A stretch of DNA of 9,573 nt, from NCBI GenBank assembly GCA_002329445.1, contig DCTU01000165.1, positions 607-10,179 of the forward strand. Reading direction: 5' to 3'. This document shows, in pieces, positions 6,038 to 9,573 of the stretch. This DNA is from a bacterium UBP9_UBA1432. Lineage in GTDB: Bacteria > Vulcanimicrobiota > Xenobia > Xenobiales > Xenobiaceae. Under the pieces are notes generated by a model that worked only from the letters and a program-made list of their open reading frames with translations, searched no databases and was not told the DNA's origin. The position numbers were made by a program, and so were the translations under genes. How positions within the stretch are numbered: position 1 is the first letter of the stretch; each line of letters begins with the position of its first letter.

Positions 6038-6098
6038 AGTGTCCAGTTCGGTGCCGGGTGGACTACCGACCCGAGAAGGTCATCTGCAAGGAGACGCC

Positions 6099-6434
6099 AT
6101 GAACCACTACCCCGAACTGCAACTGGTCCACGCCGATGGCATCTTGACGGAGGCCCTGCTCGACGGCGGCCGCCTCCCGCTGACGCAGCGCGAGCGCTCC
6201 CTACTTAACAACCTGGCCCGCGAGCCCGGGAAGGTGCTCCTCCGCGACGTTCTCATGGAAGAGCACGACATGACCGACCACGAGCTCTACAACCAGATCT
6301 ACCGGTTGCGGAGGAAGATCGGCCGGCACTACGTCGAGCAGGTAGGCGGCCGCAGCGGCTGTGGTGCGGGGGCGGGTTCCGGCTACCGCCTGTCCGGACT
6401 CCGGGTGGAGTGGGTCGAGGTGCGGGCCAGTTAA
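6099..6434 (+). CDS. Stand-alone OmpR/PhoB-type winged-helix DNA-binding protein
   Basis: This is a 111-residue protein consisting almost only of an effector domain. LPLTQRERSLLNNLAREPGK then VLLRDVLMEEH corresponds to helices 1-2. LYNQIYRLRRKIG (64-75) is the recognition helix with its basic end, and SGYRLSG (94-100) is the wing hairpin that usually reads GVGYRL. The wing is unusual: a glycine-rich GGRSGCGAGAGS replaces the short turn. There is no receiver domain, so phosphorylation is not the switch, and there is no membrane segment. The ATG at 6099 follows AAGGAG by five bases. The frame is open back to 5934, but the upstream residues look like non-coding sequence. It is the first of three plus-strand genes, and phased 11-bp direct repeats, the site type of this family, follow it. 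Confidence 0.75.
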   Translation: MNHYPELQLVHADGILTEALLDGGRLPLTQRERSLLNNLAREPGKVLLRDVLMEEHDMTDHELYNQIYRLRRKIGRHYVEQVGGRSGCGAGAGSGYRLSGLRVEWVEVRAS

Positions 6435-6461
6435 GGTAGCACCGTGCAGACTGTGAGGGCC

Positions 6462-6505
6462 AGCGTCGATCCAGCGGAGACGTAGCGTCGATCCAGCAGC
6501 GATGG
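6462..6505 (+). promoter_or_regulatory. Four phased 11-bp direct repeats upstream of the patatin gene
   Basis: Four consecutive 11-bp blocks each begin AGC: AGCGTCGATCC (6462), AGCGGAGACGT (6473), AGCGTCGATCC (6484) and AGCAGCGATGG (6495). Blocks one and three are identical and 22 bp apart. OmpR/PhoB-family proteins bind head-to-tail on direct repeats with an 11-bp period, and a stand-alone protein of that fold is encoded immediately upstream. The array lies about 145 bases before the patatin start, a reasonable activator position. The rest of 6435-6649 holds no gene that I can see. Confidence 0.55.
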
Positions 6506-6649
6506 TCCCGGACAGGTTCCTGGCCTTACCCTGGTAGAGGTCGCCCCTTTCGGGAGGCGTCCGATGCTGCAGGCCGTTCCTCTCCAGGCCGGCGTCGCCC
6601 GACCTTCTGCGGGGCCTCCGACCGCCCAGAGTGATGGGAGACGACCCAC

Positions 6650-7693
6650 GTGATCGACGAACAGACATCCCTCGTTGCAGACCCCGTCCGCCGGGCCCTG
6701 GTTCTCGAGGGCGGAGGCGCCCGTGGCGCGTTTGAGGCCGGCGCGCTTCTTTACATCCATGACCACCCCGACATCTTCGCCCCGGAGATCGTGACCGGCA
6801 CGTCAGTCGGAGCCCTGAACGCCGCGGGGTTTGCGTATGGGCTGACCCCCGAACTCTCCGCAGCCTGGTGCCGCATCACCTCTTCTCAGGTGTACAGGGG
6901 GCGCAACCTCCTGCATCACGCCTTCACGCTGCTGATCGAGAAGCGGTTTACGCACCTCTACGACACGGCGCCCTTGCAGCGGCTCCTCGTCGCCTTCTTC
7001 GGGGGGCGCAACCTCATGGACTGCCCGCTGCACTTGAAGATCACCTCGTTCAACCTGCAGACGGGTGCCTCGGAGGTCTTCGACAACGAGTCGCCTGTGC
7101 GTCTCGTCGATGCGCTGATGGCCAGTTGCGCCTTGCAGGCGCTCTTTCCACCCCACCCGATCAACGGTTTCCAGTACATCGACGGCGGGAACGGTGCCAA
7201 CCTGCCGCTGCGCCCCGCCCTGCAGGCCGGGGCCACGGACCTGGTCCTGGTCCGTTCCGCTGCAGACTCCGCGCTCAACCCCTGGCTCTACCGGGACATG
7301 GTGAACATTCAGAAACGGGCGCACCTGGCCCTGATGTCCCACATCACCTCCTCAGACCTCGCCCGGGCCCGGGAGATCAGTGATCTTCTGCGTCGCTACC
7401 GTCGGCAGCGGATGGAACTGCGCAGTGCGATTGAAGAGGTGGTGTCCAGCGAGGAGCAGCGGCTTGGACTGTTGAGGATGCTGGATGCCCAGCGACCGCT
7501 GAGCCGGCACAAGCGACCTGTCCGGATGCGCGTCATAGCCCCCCCTCCCGGGGCCCGCATGCCGGCCGTCTTGGACTTCGATCCGGAGATGTCGTTGGGC
7601 CTGATGCGCCTTGGCTACCTGGAGGCCAAGCGGATCCTCGAACGGCCGAGACGCCCTCTCCGAGGGATTCACAGGAGGATGCGCCATGTTTGA
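6650..7693 (+). CDS. Patatin-like phospholipase
   Basis: This is a 347-residue protein with the full patatin catalytic set. The oxyanion-hole loop is GGGARGAFEAG (21-31). The nucleophile elbow is GTSVG (50-54), with Ser52. The Asp of the dyad is D178 in YIDGGNGANLPLRPA. Family members hydrolyse acyl esters of phospholipids or other lipids with a Ser-Asp dyad. I see no signal peptide or membrane segment, so it would stay in the cytoplasm or leave by a dedicated route. The C-terminal 130 residues are basic and helical, without a domain I recognise. The GTG start at 6650 follows GGGAG by ten bases. The stop overlaps the next gene (ATGTTTGA), so the two are co-translated. Substrate and role here are unknown. 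Confidence 0.88.
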   Translation: MIDEQTSLVADPVRRALVLEGGGARGAFEAGALLYIHDHPDIFAPEIVTGTSVGALNAAGFAYGLTPELSAAWCRITSSQVYRGRNLLHHAFTLLIEKRFTHLYDTAPLQRLLVAFFGGRNLMDCPLHLKITSFNLQTGASEVFDNESPVRLVDALMASCALQALFPPHPINGFQYIDGGNGANLPLRPALQAGATDLVLVRSAADSALNPWLYRDMVNIQKRAHLALMSHITSSDLARAREISDLLRRYRRQRMELRSAIEEVVSSEEQRLGLLRMLDAQRPLSRHKRPVRMRVIAPPPGARMPAVLDFDPEMSLGLMRLGYLEAKRILERPRRPLRGIHRRMRHV

Positions 7694-8948
7694 TCCTGAC
7701 AACCTTCTTCCGGATCGGGCGCTTCGGGCGCCCATCACTCTCGACGTCCAGGGGTTCCTGGAACAGATCGGCTCTCCGCTCGCCCGCCAGGTTGTCGGAG
7801 GGACGGCGATCGCCAGGATCCTGGAAGGGATCGCCCGGGATGTGGGCATCGACGTGCGCATCCTCCTCATAAAGCTGCAGGTAGAGCAGTCCCTCCTGAC
7901 CGGAGGACCAACACAGGAACGGTTGGATTGGGCCCTCGGCTACGGCGTGACGGATTCCGGACGGGCGGAGGCATACCGCGGCTTCGAAGTCCAGGTCCGG
8001 ATGGCAGCGCGGACCCTCGTCGGCTATCTGGATGCCGGGGATCCCCTGACGGTGGTCGGCCAGGTCGGAAAGCCCATGAAGGTCTCGGATGGGGTGGTCC
8101 AACCTCGGACGCTGGCGACCGCGGCCCTGTACCGCTACACCCCGTGGATTGGACTTAAGAAGATCTCCGGTCTGGAGCCTCCGTTCGGCAACTACCTCTT
8201 CTACCTGGTATGGACGGAGTTCTTCGGCACCGAGCCACAGGACGAAGCGGGGGAGGGGTGGCGGTTGATCGCGCCCCAGGACAACTGGCGGAACCCTCTC
8301 CCACTTTCGGAAGAGGTGGTCCCGCTCCTGAAGGAGGTGGCCAGACGCCTCGGGCTCCTGGTCGGAGAGGACGTCGGCCGCCGCAAACTCTACCTTGGCC
8401 AGCCCCGCGGGCTCTCCGCCTCTGTCCTCCCGAGAACTCCGTCTTCGACCGCGTCGACATTGGATTACCCGTCGGGGCGCAGTCTTCGGCGGGTGACGCT
8501 CCAGGAGATCGGTGCTCAGGAGGCGGAACGGTACCTTCCCGCCCGAGCTGGGAAGGCTGCACCGTTGGTGGAGGTCGAGCCCGACACCCAGCTCTCCGAC
8601 CACTTCCGGCTCCACGAGTTCCTGCCCCGGGATTCTTCCTACCGCCTGGCCCGGGTGTCCCCGACCCTGGTGGAACTTCTGGAAGCGCTGCGCACGGATC
8701 TCGGGGGTGTCCCGTTGCAGGTGAACTCGGGTTACCGGCCTCCTGCCTACAATCAGGCGGTGGGAGGAGCCTCCTCCAGCCTGCACCTGGACGGCCTGGC
8801 TGCGGACATCTCCAGTCCCCAGGTTTCGTTCTCGCGCCTGGCCGAGGTGGCCGACCGCCTGGTCGGGGACCGGGGGGGCGTGGGCCTCTACCGATCCCAG
8901 GACTTCGTTCACGTCGATTTACGGGGAGAGCGGGCCCGCTGGCCGTGA
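7686..8948 (+). CDS. Two-domain peptidoglycan hydrolase with C-terminal M15 peptidase
   Basis: This is a 420-residue protein. The C-terminal part, about 304-420, is an M15-type (D-Ala-D-Ala carboxypeptidase/endopeptidase) domain. It has VNSGYRPPAYNQAVGG, the zinc-site motif SLHLDGLAADIS with His367 and Asp374, and FVHVDL with His409. The N-terminal part, about 30-190, has VRILLIKLQVEQSLLTGG with Glu68, LDWALGYGVTDSG, ATAALYRYTPW and GNYLFYLVWTEFFG. I recall these motifs from uncharacterised wall-associated proteins of other bacteria, possibly a glycan-cleaving or glycan-binding domain. There is no signal peptide, as in phage-type endolysins or effectors. The ATG at 7686 follows AGGAGG at seven bases; the upstream in-frame ATG at 7611 lies inside the patatin gene and has no such site. 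It overlaps patatin by eight bases. Confidence 0.85.
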   Translation: MFDPDNLLPDRALRAPITLDVQGFLEQIGSPLARQVVGGTAIARILEGIARDVGIDVRILLIKLQVEQSLLTGGPTQERLDWALGYGVTDSGRAEAYRGFEVQVRMAARTLVGYLDAGDPLTVVGQVGKPMKVSDGVVQPRTLATAALYRYTPWIGLKKISGLEPPFGNYLFYLVWTEFFGTEPQDEAGEGWRLIAPQDNWRNPLPLSEEVVPLLKEVARRLGLLVGEDVGRRKLYLGQPRGLSASVLPRTPSSTASTLDYPSGRSLRRVTLQEIGAQEAERYLPARAGKAAPLVEVEPDTQLSDHFRLHEFLPRDSSYRLARVSPTLVELLEALRTDLGGVPLQVNSGYRPPAYNQAVGGASSSLHLDGLAADISSPQVSFSRLAEVADRLVGDRGGVGLYRSQDFVHVDLRGERARWP

Positions 8949-8977
8949 TCCGCCGCCTTTGAGAGCTTCCTGAGAGT

Positions 8978-9000
8978 CAGCGACGATCCAGCGGAGAGCC
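8978..9000 (+). promoter_or_regulatory. Second copy of the 11-bp phased repeat pair
   Basis: AGCGACGATCC (8979-8989) followed by AGCGGAGAGCC (8990-9000) copies the first two blocks at 6462-6483. Over 20 bases (6461-6480 against 8978-8997) there is a single mismatch. Both copies begin about 30 bases after a stop codon. The copy may be a regulator site for something downstream, or one half of a direct-repeat pair flanking the patatin-hydrolase cassette. Confidence 0.5.
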
Positions 9001-9429
9001 TGGTGCGATTGGCCCCGGCCTCTCCACCCGCTACGCTGGAGGAGAGGCCGGAAATCCAGGGACTTCCGGCCAAATCGAGCAGAATTGTGGCTTGCGCCCG
9101 GCTCCTCATCGGTCCGGCGCTACCCGTGGAAACCCAGGTGAAAGGAGAGTTGTCCCGGGTCCAGACTTCCACCGAGAAAAAGACGACCCCCCGTCAGGAT
9201 AGAGTTTCGCAGGCCCAACACTGACAGGGGGAGCTGACCGGAGTCACCCTCGCTCGACAAGCGCCGAGCCCGAGCTGTTCCGTTCCCTGGCATCGTATCA
9301 GGGGACCCGACGGCGAGCAAGCGCCACAGCGGAGAACGCGGTTTCGGATTCAGGCTGGACCCGGGCTTCAAGCGAGCCCAATGCAGTCAACCCTTTCGAC
9401 TGATCCCGACGACGCGCTCGGAGCGCGCC
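9001..9429. other. Non-coding stretch before the NifU-like gene, one strong hairpin
   Basis: I see no supported gene. CCGGCCTCTCC (9015-9025) and GGAGAGGCCGG (9041-9051) are perfect 11-bp arms around a 15-nt loop, about 65 bases after the hydrolase stop. No T-run follows, so it may be a weak terminator or a transcript-stabilising end. A looser pairing, CCCCC-TCAG (9188-9197) with CTGA-GGGGG (9221-9231), has a long loop and is doubtful. I cannot identify a promoter for the downstream gene. Confidence 0.35.
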
Positions 9430-9573
9430 ATGTATAACCCCACTCTCCTCGACCACGCGACCCACCCCCGCAACTCCGGCCCGCTCTCCGGGGCCACCCA
9501 CGTCGGCGAAGCCCGCTACGAGCGCTGCGGCGACCGGATGCGCCTGGAATTCCTGGTGGCGGACGGTCGGGTG
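9430..9573 (+). CDS. NifU/IscU-like iron-sulfur cluster scaffold, partial (runs off right edge)
   Basis: Forty-eight codons are visible and the frame is open at the edge. The N-terminus MYNPTLLDHATHPRNSG matches the opening of IscU/NifU proteins (a helix, then HPRN-G), and RYERCGDRMRLEFLVADG matches the first cluster-ligand segment, with the conserved CGD (Cys33 here). The family assembles [2Fe-2S] and [4Fe-4S] clusters from sulfur delivered by a cysteine desulfurase and passes them to apoproteins. The Ala that usually precedes CGD is replaced by Arg. GGAG six bases upstream supports the ATG; it lies within the palindrome GCGCTC-G-GAGCGC (9414-9426). Whether this is a stand-alone scaffold or a longer NifU cannot be seen. 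Confidence 0.8.
   Translation, partial: MYNPTLLDHATHPRNSGPLSGATHVGEARYERCGDRMRLEFLVADGRV

Noticed and set aside
7533..8912. Long minus-strand frame (459 codons) opposite the hydrolase
   Set aside because: The plus strand encodes complete M15 motifs in the same interval. The long antisense frame is a by-product of GC-rich codon use.
1..9573. CRISPR array, rRNA or tRNA genes
   Set aside because: No regularly spaced identical repeats with variable spacers and no tRNA or rRNA-like sequence were seen. The 72-bp and 22-bp arrays have no spacers.

Overview
This is a GC-rich bacterial window that looks like the backbone and cargo of a plasmid, or of an integrated plasmid-like element. It carries a partition pair, two different replication-type genes and several repeat arrays, but no rRNA or tRNA. 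The host lineage cannot be fixed from the sequence. The anti-sigma protein has one membrane span and an external LysM domain, so the cell has accessible peptidoglycan. The first ten bases are a G-run, and the first and last genes are both cut by the window edges.

Left part (1-3694, genes on the minus strand). A replication protein with an N-terminal winged helix enters from the left edge (1-496) and contains a nested palindrome at 101-139. A 524-base non-coding stretch follows. It holds GTTACAC boxes, two plus-strand terminators, an operator-like palindrome, a minus-strand hairpin and 22-bp iteron-like repeats. Next is an apparent operon, in transcription order: parA (ATPase, 3694-2921), a ribbon-helix-helix partner (2924-2517, overlapping parA by ATGA) and a 487-residue putative replication initiator with a C-terminal HTH (2484-1021). 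Upstream of parA is a degenerate array of 72-bp tandem repeats (3783-3998), a plausible centromere or operator.

Middle (4321-5837, minus strand). A sigma-70-like regulator and an anti-sigma-like membrane protein overlap by ATGA. The second protein has a zinc-finger motif, one membrane span and a LysM domain, so it looks like a cell-wall-sensing sigma switch.

Right part (6099-9573, plus strand). A stand-alone OmpR/PhoB-type winged-helix protein comes first. It is followed by four 11-bp phased direct repeats, then a patatin-like lipase and, overlapping it by ATGTTTGA, a two-domain peptidoglycan hydrolase with a C-terminal M15 peptidase. Two of the 11-bp repeats recur after the hydrolase. The window ends inside a NifU/IscU-like iron-sulfur scaffold gene.

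One reading, which is inference, is that the replication and partition genes maintain the element, while the sigma/anti-sigma pair and the winged-helix protein control an envelope-active lipase and hydrolase cassette.
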